Assembly (NCBI GenBank): GCA_963777595.1
Contig: CAVZRE010000067.1
Span: forward strand, 1-64,000
Length of the DNA stretch: 64,000 nucleotides
Origin: CAVVFX01 sp963777595
GTDB taxonomy: Bacteria; Acidobacteriota; Terriglobia; Bryobacterales; Bryobacteraceae
Direction: 5' to 3'
The notes below the pieces were generated by a model. It searched no databases. It was given only the letters and a program-made list of their open reading frames with translations, and was not told where the DNA came from. Below, piece after piece: positions 36,571 to 48,136 of the stretch (its first letter is position 1; each line of letters begins with the position of its first letter). The position numbers and the translations under genes were made by a program.

Positions 36571-38619
36571 CGGGCGAAATTCGACCTTCACCTTCTGGCC
36601 GGGTAGAAGAATTTCACCCGCCAGTGGCATCTGATCCCGCACGATTCCGCTGCCGGCCAGAATCACGGGGATACCATTGCTGCGAGGCCAGAGCGACGAC
36701 CTGCCGCACGGTCTTGCCCATGAAATTCGGGACCCGCGACCCTACCCTGTGCAGCGGATTTTTCGGCTGCGAGTTGTCCAGGCTCTGGGCGGCCGGCGCG
36801 GCAGCATCCTCGTCTTCCATAATGTTCGGCTGGCTGGCATCGAGACCGGCGATTGCGAGATCGTCGGCCTCTTTCGGGTCGGGTTTGGCGGCTGTTGCGC
36901 GTCTCCTTCTCCGGAGTCTCAGGCAGATCTTTAGGCATATCCATGATCCGCAGTGCTTCTTCGGCCACCACGTTGAAAACCGGACCCGCCGCCGAGCCGC
37001 CGAATCCCGCGTTGCCGCTGGTCCCGTTCAGCGTTACCACCATCACCAGTTCGGGATTCTGTATCGGCATGAAACCCATGAACGAGGCGTTGTATGTGTG
37101 CGGTATGATGCCGGCTTTTAAAATCGAATATCTGGGCAGTTCCGGTCTTACCCGCCACGCTGTAGCCCGGAACTTTAACAGTATTTCTGGCCGTGCCCCG
37201 CAGTACCACGCCCTCCATGATAGAGCGCACCGTTATGGCGGTCTGGGGCTTGATGATGCGCTTGCCGGGCACCATGGGTTCCGCTACATTCCCGCGTTTT
37301 AAAATCAGCCTGGGCTGGACCAGGATGCCGCCGTTGGCGATCACCGAACAAGCGCGCGCTAACTGAATCGATGTGGCACTGACTTCCTGTCCCATGGAGA
37401 CCGAAGCGAGCGATGTGGTGCCCCAACTTTTCCAGTTTGCGGAGCCGTCCGCCGGACTCCGCGGGTAGCGGTACGCCTGTCGGGGCGCCAAAGCCAAAAC
37501 GCCGCACGTACTCGTACATCTTTTCCCGGCCGACCCGCGTGCCGATCTGGATCGCCCCGATGTTGCTCGAATGCTCGATCACTTCCCGCACGCTGATGAT
37601 GCCCAGTCCGCCGTGTGAATCGTGAATAACGCGGCCTGGCAGATGAAGGACGCCGCCCATGCAGTTGATCGGCGAATCCGGCGTGAGGTTAGTCGTCTCG
37701 AGCGCTGCGGAGACCGTCATGATCTTGAAAATCGAGCCGGGCTCAAATGGCACCTGAACGCCGAGATCCATGCGCGCCAGCGGATCCTCGCCGGGTTTGG
37801 GCGGCTCGCTGGGATTGTACGTCGGATAATTGGCCAGCGCGTAGATCTCACCCGTGTTGGGATTCATCGCGATCACCGTGCCGCTGTTGCAATGATGCTT
37901 GTCGACCGCGGCTTCGATCTCCCGCTCCGCGACAAACTGAATGCGCGCGTCGATGGTGAGCGTGATGGACTGGCCGGGTTGCGCTTGCTTATCGACTTGC
38001 GAATCGAGGACCGTTCCTGCCGACGCCGATGACGACGTTTTCCTTGCCGGCCTGACCCTTCAGGACATCGTCAAGACTCTTCTCGACGCCCGCGAACCCT
38101 TGCTCTTCTTTGTAGACACCGCCCAGCAGATGAGCGGCCACGCCGCCATCGGGATACTCGCGGACGCTTTCTGATTGGAACTCGATCCAGTCGCACTTGA
38201 GATCACGTAGACGCCGCGATTCCTCAGGCGAGATCTTCCGCTTGACCCACAGGAATCCGCGATGATCCTCAGCTGCATCGCGAAAATCTTTTTCGAGCTT
38301 TGTTCGATCGAGACTGAGAATGGGCGCAATCAATTCCGCGGCGACCGAGATATCCGGCAGGCGCAGGGGATTGACGAAGACCGAGTCAACCGGCACGCTG
38401 ATCGCCAGCGGGCGTCCCTTGCGGTCATAAATATATCCGCGGGGCGCCTGCACCGGTATGACATGTTCTTGCTGTTTGCGCGCGAGCGTAAGATACTTCT
38501 GGTGATGGACCACCTGCATCGAAATGAGCCGGTAAAAAATTGCGGCGGCCCAAATCAGGACCGCCGCTACAAGAAAGGTCATCCGCTTTACCGCGGCGGC
38601 CCTCTCATTCAGGGTTCAC
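36567..38619 (-). CDS. ftsI: Septal transpeptidase FtsI (penicillin-binding protein) with PASTA domain, frameshifted
   Basis: The likely start is GTG 38619, with AAGGAG nine bases upstream; an indel soon after puts ERAAAVKRM in frame with MTFLVAAVLIWAAAIFYRLI, the membrane anchor. FtsI crosslinks septal peptidoglycan. The N-terminal domain begins VQAPRGYIYDRKGRPLAISV; the transpeptidase site has SxxK in PFEPGSIFKIMTV, SxN in EHSSNIGAIQIG and KTG in YSVAGKTGTAQI. A single C-terminal PASTA domain (VPNFMGKTVRQVVALAS and LPGQKVKVEF) is present, less usual in Gram-negative FtsI. Frame changes near 38000, 37430, 37120, 36900 and 36670. About 680 aa. Confidence 0.92.
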
Positions 38620-38632
38620 CAGGGAAAACTCC

Positions 38633-39158
38633 TTATCGGGACTTGAGACCGAAAGACCCGTTCATCGCGAACGAGCGCTCATTCTTCGGTTGCAACCGGA
38701 TCACCTGGTTGGCTGTCGGGCCGCACGAGGTTGTGTTCGGCCGCCATGAGTATTCAGGCGAGGCGGCATTCAACAATTTCTCTTCCGCAACATCGAGCTT
38801 GCGGACGTTCGGTACGAAGCTTCGCCTGCTCGTGTTTCAGCTCCTGAATCTTATAACTGTCCATGATGCCCGCGACGCCAGGAGCAATCATGCATGCCCC
38901 CGACCAACAGGGCCGCCGCGCAAACGCCCGCGATGGCTGACCATTCGCCTTTCGCCTGGGTGTCGGCCTGACGCACCAGCCGCGTGTTGTCGATGGGCTT
39001 GACTATATAAATAAACGTCGTCGTTGGGAAGACCGGTCAGCGCATCGGGATCCGTCCGCCTCCGCTGCTACCGCGGTGTCTGGCTATCGGTTGCTCACGT
39101 CGGTGCCGCGAAACATCGCGGCCGGTTGCCTGAAGAATGTTGATGCTGCCGTCGCCAT
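38633..39158 (-). CDS. ftsL: FtsL-like division protein, frameshifted
   Basis: Assignment rests on position between rsmH and ftsI and on architecture, since FtsL diverges quickly. ATG 39158 (MATAASTFFRQPAAMF) has GAGGA upstream. After frameshifts near 39085 and 39020 the reading gives VKPIDNTRLVRQADTQAKGE, one transmembrane helix (WSAIAGVCAAALLVGGM), then a periplasmic coiled coil (MDSYKIQELKHEQAKLRTE, and RKLDVAEEKLLNAASPEY in the next frame) ending NQVIRLQPKNERSF to TAA 38633. At least five indels in 526 bases make this the most damaged gene of the cluster. Confidence 0.65.
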
Positions 39159-39275
39159 GATGATTTGATTCCTCGCCAGCCAAGTCAGATGCGTTACTAC
39201 CACCCGCCGGTTCCGCGCGAGCATTCCGTCCTGCTCTGAGCCGGCCCCCCTCGCGACCCATTGCGCCGGTGAGCG

Positions 39276-40154
39276 CTAGGCCGCGTCCACTACCGCCAGC
39301 GCGCGTAGTTTCGCGCTGCGCGACGCCGGGTTCACCTTACCTCGTCTTCGTCAGGCTGCAAAGGCCGCTTGGTGAGAATCGCTCCCTTGCCTTCCTTCGC
39401 CAACTGCCGAAAACGCTCTTTCACCTTCCGGTCCTCCAGACTGTGAAACGAAATCACCACCATCCGCCCACCGTTTTAACCAATCCCGGCGCTACTTTCC
39501 AGCAACCGGTCCAACTCACCCATCTCATCATTTACTACAATCCGTATTGCCTGAAAAGTCCGGGTCGCGGGATGCATTGGCCCCGTTCGGGGCACGGCCC
39601 GCTCCACAACATCCGCCAGATGTCGTGTGCTCCGAATGGGCCGTGACTCGAACGATTGCTCTGGCTATCGTCCGCGCCCTCCTTTCTTCGCCGAACTGGT
39701 AGATCCAGTCGGCGAGCGCCTTTTCGGCACTCTCGTTGATCAAGGTCGTCAGCCGTTAACTCCTGACTGCGGTCCATCCTCATATCCAAAGGACCATCCG
39801 ACATGATCGAAAATCCTCGTTCTCCCGTGGTGAGTTGATAGCGGCTGATTCCCAGGTCAGCCACCAGGCCATCTACCTTCTCGATGCCCGCATCTTGCAG
39901 CGCCTCATCGAGCGAATCGAACGAACCGTAATGGAACTGAATCCGCCCTGCTAAACGCCTTCCGTGTTCGCTTTCGCTTGCGCGAGAGAACTGGCATCGC
40001 GATCGTTCGCGATTACCTTTCCGGTGGTTAACTGCGCAGCAATCGCGCCCGTATGGCCCCCCAAACCACACGTCGCATCTAAATACCAACCCTCCGGCCG
40101 AACTGCCAAAAACTCCAGCACCTCGCGACTCATCACGGGAAAATGCTGCTGCAT
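39276..40154 (-). CDS. rsmH: 16S rRNA C1402 N4-methyltransferase RsmH, frameshifted
   Basis: Start ATG 40154, three bases after the mraZ stop. RsmH methylates N4 of C1402 in the ribosomal decoding centre. Motifs: MQQHFPVMSREVLEFLAVRP, the SAM loop YLDATCGLGGHTGAIAAQL, VDGLVADLGISRYQLTTGER with GFSIMSDGPLDMRMDR, and near the C-terminus MVVISFHSLEDRKVKERFRQ. Indels near 39945, 39750, 39680 and 39480 break the frame. The stop TAG 39276 leaves about 117 bases before ftsL with no clear gene. Confidence 0.92.
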
Positions 40155-40157
40155 CGG

Positions 40158-40622
40158 CTATGGGAGCTTTAAGCTCCTCAAAGCTTCGAGGGCGTTTGGA
40201 GCCTCCTCGATCGAGCGCTGATTCAACTGCTGATAAATGGCGTCCGGCACCACTTCCACATGATTTCGGGACTTGTAAAGGTGCAGTTCGGTGTCTTCCA
40301 GCTTGAGTTCCCGCCGCAGGTCGGAATTGAAGAGAATTCTCCCCTGGCTGTCCATCTGTACTTCCGAACCGAACTTGTTCGCCGTGAAACTGACGATTCC
40401 TGCCGCCGCGTCATCCGACTCATCGAGCAGCGCTTCAGTTGCGCGCCACGCATCCATCGTGTAGACTCTGGCTGAACGGCTATCTAGACTTGTTACAAAC
40501 AATGTCCTCTCGAGAATACTGTCGTAATACCGTTGAAATAGAGCAGGGACCTTTAGTCGGCCTTTGTCGTCGAGGCGTCCGGGATACATGCCTCTCGGCA
40601 GTTCAATCCTCCCGTCCCCCAC
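40158..40622 (-). CDS. mraZ: Transcriptional regulator MraZ
   Basis: An intact frame of 154 codons, the first gene of the dcw cluster. MraZ has two AbrB-like swapped-hairpin repeats and represses its own operon. Seen here are GMYPGRLDDKGRLKVPALFQ in the first half and GSEVQMDSQGRILFNSDLRR in the second, each with the D.(K/Q)GR core. The start GTG 40622 has AAGGGGA at a good distance but overlaps the last MraZ-box repeat; ATG 40589 would give a shorter protein beginning at MYPGRL and cut into the first repeat. Confidence 0.9.
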   Translation of the reverse strand: MGDGRIELPRGMYPGRLDDKGRLKVPALFQRYYDSILERTLFVTSLDSRSARVYTMDAWRATEALLDESDDAAAGIVSFTANKFGSEVQMDSQGRILFNSDLRRELKLEDTELHLYKSRNHVEVVPDAIYQQLNQRSIEEAPNALEALRSLKLP

Positions 40623-40691
40623 TTTTAATCCCCTTTCGCTCCACTTAAGACTACACCACAGATTGTAGCGGCGTCAAACTCCTCCGCGCAA
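40618..40691 (-). promoter_or_regulatory. dcw promoter with MraZ-type repeats
   Basis: On the minus strand a -35-like TTGCGC (40686-40691), an 18-base spacer and a -10-like TACAAT (40662-40667) are followed by three G-rich pentamers, GTGGA (40640-40644), GGGGA (40629-40633) and GTGGG (40618-40622), each 11 bases apart. Known MraZ operators are tandem TGGGN-type repeats about one helical turn apart, so these are probably its binding sites, placed to block the promoter. The promoter boxes are my inference. Confidence 0.5.
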
Positions 40692-40937
40692 CAATTTTTT
40701 CGTCGAAATCTCGCATTCTTAAGGGTTTATTAGTAGATAGATCTAGACTCAGACCACCATATATAGATGTGGGAGAGAATATAAGGCGAAGGTACTATTA
40801 CTACGTGGAGTACTGCCAGTTAGTAACCCCAAGGGTCAATCTGATAGTTTAACCTGCATCTAGCTGAAAATAATATATTTGTTGATGCTAGATTGTTAGG
40901 TGGACAAAAAATGGATCAATTCGCGCTGTGTCAGTCC
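40692..40937. other. AT-rich intergenic region between mraZ and tdk
   Basis: About 250 bases without a supported gene, conspicuously richer in A and T than either flank (stretches such as TATATAGATG and AATAATATATTTG). It contains an inverted repeat, ATCTAGC at 40858-40864 and GCTAGAT at 40887-40893. No tRNA, ORF or clear terminator was found. It is presumably regulatory DNA upstream of the dcw operon and downstream of tdk. Confidence 0.4.
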
Positions 40938-41629
40938 CTATTTGAGCCTTTGAGTGGCCGGAGGGACTGAAGTTGGCCACATTCGACCTTGCATCGCCGA
41001 ATCGTCATATCCCGGTACGGGACGTCCGGGCAGAACGAAATGCTCGTCGCAGCGCGGCTCGTAAGTCTCGTCGCCGCCCACCAGAATCTGCGGGCTGTTG
41101 TAGTGCGCGGGGATCCCATCGATGATCCGCTGCGGATACGGAGCGCGGCTGCCGCACTTGGTGCAGTACGCCGTCATCCACATGCAGCGATCTTCGGCCA
41201 GAAGCGCCAGGTCCGGCGTGGAGCCGAAAGGTTCGCCGCGGAAGTCGAAGGCGAGACCCGAGGCGAGGACATCGTAGCCTTCGTCGAGCAGATCCTTCAC
41301 GAGTTGGAAGAAGCCCGAGTCGCGAGCGAAGAACTGGACTTCGTCAAACGCGATGACTTGAAACCGGCAGCCGGACGTCGGATTCCTTGGCGCGCAGAAC
41401 GCGGCCACATTTCGTTGGGCGCGGTTACGGAGATTTCTTCGGCGGCATCTTCGTCGCCTTTGCGGCTCTTGATGCAGTTCATCCCGCTGCGGGTGTCGGT
41501 GCGCGGCTTGAAGACGGCGATCTTCTTGTTGCCGTACTTGCGCAAGGTGTCGATCTCGGTCAGCAGATGGCGCGTCTTGCCCGAAGCCATGTTGCCGATG
41601 AACAATCTCAAAAATCTTCCGCGAGCCAA
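40938..41629 (-). CDS. tdk: Thymidine kinase (type II), one frameshift
   Basis: Starts at ATG 41629. Tdk phosphorylates thymidine with ATP in pyrimidine salvage. Walker A is FIGNMASGKTRHLLTEID; the catalytic Glu region is QVIAFDEVQFFARDSGFFQL; then LDEGYDVLASGLAFDFRGEP and the structural zinc site MTAYCTKCGSRAPYPQRI, with later C-x-x-H in EPRCDEHF. An indel near 41405 joins NEMW to the second half. The gene is divergent from efp across 111 bases. Confidence 0.9.
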
Positions 41630-41740
41630 AGCGAATTCTCCCTTTGCGATTGTAAAGGATACGTCATTGGAGGTTCGCCGCTTCCCTCAGGTGTGCGAAA
41701 ATAAGGAGTTCAACTTCAGATTCTGGAGCTATAGCTTTTC

Positions 41741-42298
41741 ATGATTTCGGCAACACAGATGCGTCCGGGTATGGTCGTCAAATTCAATAACGATCTGTTC
41801 TCCGTTTTCAGCGTCAACCACCGGACGCCGGGTAATCTCCGCGGCTTCGTCCAGGCGAAGATGCGGAATCTTCGCAGCGGAACAATGATGGAACATCGGT
41901 TCTCGTCGGAAGACAAGGTGGAGCGCGCCATCCTCGATGAAGTCACCATGGAGTACTTGTACGACGACGGCGAGTACTACTACTTCATGAACAGCGAGAA
42001 CTTCGAGCAACTGCACCTTACCAGGGAAATCCTTGGCGACGCTGTCAGTTACCTCATCCCCGAACTCAAAGTCTCGGTGGAGTTTTACGAGGGAAAGCCC
42101 ATGAGCGTAGAACTGCCGGCCACCGTCGATCTGAAGGTGATCGAGACGGAGCCTGGCCTCAAGGGTGCCACGGTATCCAACGTCACCAAGCCGGCGAAGC
42201 TCGAGACCGGTCTCGTCGTGCAGGTGCCTCCTTTCATCACTGAAGGCGAGAAGATCCGCGTCAATACCGCCGAAGGCACCTACCAGGAACGCGCCTGA
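41741..42298 (+). CDS. efp: Elongation factor P
   Basis: An intact 185-aa protein with the three OB-like domains of EF-P: MISATQMRPGMVVKFNNDLF at the start, VKVERAILDE-like domain II (FSSEDKVERAILDEVTMEYL) and the C-terminal KPAKLETGLVVQVPPFITEG. EF-P relieves ribosome stalling at proline stretches. The loop that is normally modified reads VNHRTPGNLRGF, with Asn32 where E. coli has the lysylated Lys34 and Pseudomonas-type proteins have rhamnosylated Arg. No modification gene (epmA/B or earP) is seen in the window. Confidence 0.95.
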   Translation: MISATQMRPGMVVKFNNDLFSVFSVNHRTPGNLRGFVQAKMRNLRSGTMMEHRFSSEDKVERAILDEVTMEYLYDDGEYYYFMNSENFEQLHLTREILGDAVSYLIPELKVSVEFYEGKPMSVELPATVDLKVIETEPGLKGATVSNVTKPAKLETGLVVQVPPFITEGEKIRVNTAEGTYQERA

Positions 42299-42349
42299 CC
42301 TCTGCGTGACGAAATAAATCGACGCCTCGTCGCACCTCGTCGCGCCTCT

Positions 42350-43003
42350 TCACGGAGTCCTCTTGATCTTCAGATTTCGGAATTCGACCCGCATCTCGGG
42401 CCCCTGGTGGAGTTGCAACGCGATGATGCCATCCGCCGCGGCCTTATCATGCATGTCGATGGTGACCTGCCCGTTGAACGTCAGCCTGATGTGATCGCCA
42501 TCGGCGAGAATTTCGTAGCTGTTCCAATCGCCTCGACGGAGCAGCGGCTTGGCGATCAGCCAACCTTCGTCCGGCGTCTTCATCACGTCGCGTCCTCGCA
42601 AGCGCTCTTCGTACAAATTGCCCCATGCGGACTTGGCATCTCCAACTTCGGAGGCATCGGCCTGATATCCCCGCACCATCCAGCCGTCCCCCGGCAGTTG
42701 TTCGCTGCGGAACTGAATTCCGCTATTGTGATTGCGCAACTTGATGTCGCCTTTGAGGACGAAATTCCGGAATGTTCCTTTGTAAATTAGGAATGTATTT
42801 ACCTTGAAAGGATGCCCGTCACTGCAGCCGTCGATCACGCCATCGTGAACGCTCCAGCGGACCGGATCTCCCTCCCATCCATCCAGATTTTTTCCATTGA
42901 AAAGAAGCGTGTAGCCTTCCTTCTTTTCTTCGGGAGTCAATTCGTTGGGCGCAGCGGCGTGCACCATGAGCGGCAAAATCAGGCAACCAACCAGACGAAA
43001 CAT
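42350..43003 (-). CDS. Secreted DUF1080 protein (3-keto-disaccharide hydrolase family)
   Basis: ATG 43003 begins a signal peptide, MFRLVGCLILPLMVHAAA; the longer frame to 43051 lacks it. The DUF1080 (PF06439) concanavalin-like fold is marked by YTLLFNGKNLDGWEGDPVRW, LKGDIKLRNHNSGIQFRSEQ and MRGYQ-like VRGYQADASEVGDAKSAWGN, ending VIALQLHQ-like DGIIALQLHQGPEMRVEFRN. About 217 aa, intact. Members cleave or bind polysaccharide-derived sugars outside the cell; the substrate is unknown. It diverges from valS. Confidence 0.85.
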   Translation of the reverse strand: MFRLVGCLILPLMVHAAAPNELTPEEKKEGYTLLFNGKNLDGWEGDPVRWSVHDGVIDGCSDGHPFKVNTFLIYKGTFRNFVLKGDIKLRNHNSGIQFRSEQLPGDGWMVRGYQADASEVGDAKSAWGNLYEERLRGRDVMKTPDEGWLIAKPLLRRGDWNSYEILADGDHIRLTFNGQVTIDMHDKAAADGIIALQLHQGPEMRVEFRNLKIKRTP

Positions 43004-43108
43004 GCGGTCCTCACTACCTCCTAATTGTGTATGAATAACTTTGTCTGTCAATCGCTTTACCTCCCCTCGGACCCCATCTCAGCCATTCGCTACACTGAAG
43101 GTTCCCCC

Positions 43109-45719
<2,611 letters not shown>

Positions 45720-45723
<4 letters not shown>

Positions 45724-46526
45724 CCGACGTTGAACAAACCGTACGCCGCGCCCTCGAAGAAGATATCGGCACTGGAGATGTCACCAGCGAAGCCTGTGTT
45801 CCCGCTGATCGCCGCGCAACCGGTCTCTTCATTGCGCGCCAGCACCTCGTCCTCGCCGGAACCGAAGTCCTCCCTGTCATCTACGAACAACTTCACTTGC
45901 GCAAGCATGATGGCGACGAAGTCCGCAACGGCGAGACCATTGCCGAAGTTCGAGGACAGGCTCGCAGGCTGCTCGAATGCGAGCGCACCGCGCTCAACTT
46001 CTTGCAGCGCCTCAGCGGAGTCGCCACCCTGGCGCGCGCTTTTGCCAATCAAGTGAAGGGGACGAAGTGCAAAGTCCTCGATACCCGCAAAACCACCCCT
46101 GGACTTCGCCTGCTGGAAAAGAGAGCCGCGGCCGCCGGAGGTATCACCAACCACCGCAAGGGCCTCTATGACGCGATTCTGATTAAGAATAACCACATCG
46201 CCGCTGCCGGCGGGATCAGCCGGGCCCTCAAGAATGCCCGCGCGGCGAGCCAACTCGAAATCGAAATTGAAGTCCGCACCCACGATGAACTCCGCGAAGC
46301 CCTCGACTTCGGCGCCACCAGGCTCTTGATCGACAACCTTACGCCCGCCGAAGCCGCGGACTGGATCAACGAAATCGCCGGCCGCGCCACCGTGGAAATC
46401 TCCGGCGGCGTCACGCTCGAAAACGTTCGCGCCTACGCGGAAACCGGCGCCAACTTCGTCTCGTCCGGCGCCATCACCCATTCCGCCCCAGCGGTAGATC
46501 TAAGCTTCCGCCTGGAGCTCCTATGA
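45720..46526 (+). CDS. nadC: Quinolinate phosphoribosyltransferase NadC
   Basis: An intact 268-aa enzyme starting within the valS stop (ATGA overlap). NadC converts quinolinate and PRPP to nicotinate mononucleotide in NAD synthesis. Family blocks are EEDIGTGDVTSEACVPADRR, ERTALNFLQRLSGVATLARA, LDTRKTTPGLRLLEKRAAAA with GGITNHRKGLYDAILIKNNH, and VEISGGVTLENVRAYAETGA. The PRPP- and quinolinate-binding Arg and Lys residues of these motifs are in place. It leads into birA, so two cofactor genes share the operon. Confidence 0.95.
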
Positions 46527-46574
46527 CCCGTCCTGTGTAACTGGCTTCAGCCTGTCAGCCATTCAGAGCATCCC

Positions 46575-47330
46575 ATGTCCCTAGACATCGCCAGAGTCCG
46601 AAGAGCCCTCCCCACACACCGCATCGATTACCACGATACCCTTCCGTCTACCCAACCGCTAGCCATCAAGCTAGCGGAAACCGGAGAGCCCTCCGGTACC
46701 GCGGTAGTGGCAGGTGAACAAACCGCCGGGATAGGACGCCAAGGCCACTCCTGGCACTCCGAACCCGATTCCGGACTCTACGTCTCTCTCATACTCTATC
46801 CGCCCCTCGAACCCGCGACGCGCCCCGTCTTAACTCTCGCTCTCGGCCTCGCCACCGCCGAAGCCATCGCCCGAGTCGCCGGTATCCAATGCGACCTGCG
46901 CTGGCCCAACGATGTCATGATCGACGACCGTAAAGCCGCCGGTATCCTCGTCCAACTCGCCGGCGACGCAGCGGTCGCCGGCATCGGCATCAACGTCAAC
47001 CACGAAACCTTTCCCGCGGACATCGCTGATCTGGCGACTTCCATTCGCATCGCGACCGGTCACCACTACGATCGCGCCGACCTTCTCATCGCTTTAATTG
47101 AATCCGCCACCGCCTACGCAAAGATGCTCGACGAAGGCGGGAAAGAAGCCATCTTGTCGGCCTTTACCCGTGCCTCCAGCTACGCCAAAGGGAAACGCGT
47201 CCACGTCGACATGGGAGATCGCCACATCCAGGGCATCACTGCCGGTCTGGACGACTACGGCTTTCTCCGCATCTTGAAACCTGATGGAACGGTGGAGACA
47301 GTGCTTGCCGGAGGGGTCCGGCCTGCATGA
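46575..47330 (+). CDS. birA: Biotin--protein ligase BirA, no DNA-binding domain
   Basis: A 251-aa enzyme that attaches biotin to the carboxylase carrier domain via biotinyl-AMP. The biotin-binding loop is AGEQTAGIGRQGHSWHSEPD (a GRxG-like signature with GRQGH); further motifs are RWPNDVMIDDRKAAGILVQL and VAGIGINVNHETFP. It starts directly at the catalytic domain, without the N-terminal winged helix of E. coli BirA, so it is a monofunctional class I ligase. It overlaps the next gene by four bases. Confidence 0.93.
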   Translation: MSLDIARVRRALPTHRIDYHDTLPSTQPLAIKLAETGEPSGTAVVAGEQTAGIGRQGHSWHSEPDSGLYVSLILYPPLEPATRPVLTLALGLATAEAIARVAGIQCDLRWPNDVMIDDRKAAGILVQLAGDAAVAGIGINVNHETFPADIADLATSIRIATGHHYDRADLLIALIESATAYAKMLDEGGKEAILSAFTRASSYAKGKRVHVDMGDRHIQGITAGLDDYGFLRILKPDGTVETVLAGGVRPA

Positions 47331-47995
47331 GCGATCCCGATTTCACTTATAACTACTTCAATTACTACACCGAGATCGAAGAGCACTTCCAACGCGTCCG
47401 AGGCACCAGCATCTTCATGTTGTCCCCGCTCGACTGGGCGCTCCTCGAAAGTTGGAAGACCTCGGGAGTGCCGCTCGAAGCCGTTCTGCGCGGCATCGAC
47501 CTCGCTTTCGAGAAGTGGCGCGCCAAACCCAAGAAGACCCAGATGGTGAATTCCATCGCCTTCTGCGCTCAGGCGATTCTGACCGAAGCGCAGCGGATGG
47601 CTGGCACCGGCCAGCCGCGTCCCGAGAAGACCGAAGCCCCGCCGTTCGAAGCCGGGGAAGTCCAACGCTATCTTTCGACGAACGCTGAAGCGTTGAAGCA
47701 AGCCGGGTTCGATGAAGCCGCAGCCTCGCTCGAAAATCTGCTCGCCGGGCCTCTCGACGACCTCGAAGATCTCGAACAGCGTCTCGGAGTCATCGAGCAA
47801 AAACTGATTGCAACCCTCCGCAGCCGGCAATCCGAAGAAGAAGCGCTGGAAACACGCAAGTCGCTCGACCAGCAACTGCGCTCGTATCGAAGCAAGATGA
47901 CCGCCGATCAACTGGCCATGCTGGAGCGCCAATACCTGGACCGCGACCTCCTGGAGAAAGCGCAAATCCCCAGGCTAAGCCTGTTCTACCTGTAG
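47327..47995 (+). CDS. Conserved-looking hypothetical protein, 222 aa, coupled to birA
   Basis: The start overlaps the birA stop (ATGA). The N-terminal half is compact (YTEIEEHFQRVRGTSIFMLS, then PLDWALLESWKTSGVPLEAV and LRGIDLAFEKWRAKPKKTQM), resembling a small helical domain; a Pro-rich linker near 95-105 is followed by a long charged, helical C-terminal half with coiled-coil character (RSRQSEEEALETRKSLDQQL). No membrane segment or catalytic motif is visible. Tight coupling suggests co-expression with birA, but I cannot assign a role. Confidence 0.75.
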   Translation: MSDPDFTYNYFNYYTEIEEHFQRVRGTSIFMLSPLDWALLESWKTSGVPLEAVLRGIDLAFEKWRAKPKKTQMVNSIAFCAQAILTEAQRMAGTGQPRPEKTEAPPFEAGEVQRYLSTNAEALKQAGFDEAAASLENLLAGPLDDLEDLEQRLGVIEQKLIATLRSRQSEEEALETRKSLDQQLRSYRSKMTADQLAMLERQYLDRDLLEKAQIPRLSLFYL

Positions 47996-48015
47996 CGAAG
48001 CAGCCCTTGCTTTTT

Positions 48016-48045
48016 GATTCGTGTGGATTCGTGTGCATTCGTGGC
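48016..48045. repeat. Three tandem 10-bp units upstream of eno
   Basis: GATTCGTGTG occurs twice in a row, then a variant, CATTCGTGGC, follows directly. It lies in the 140-base gap between the birA-linked gene and eno, about 90 bases before the eno start. Similar GTGTGCATTCGTGG-like strings are known to me as scattered intergenic repeats in several soil bacteria; this is recollection, not a search. Confidence 0.5.
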
Positions 48046-48136
48046 CCAATGTTCTCGCGAGGCCTGTCGAAGCCGCATGATATCGTCAATTGAAAGGCTT
48101 TATCTTACCTTTCAACCGCATTTAAGGAGCCGACGT

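Noticed and set aside
24032..40622. A decaying dcw cluster (pseudogenes)
   Set aside because: All fourteen genes retain full family sequence on both sides of each indel and keep tight start-stop overlaps; loss of all would be lethal.
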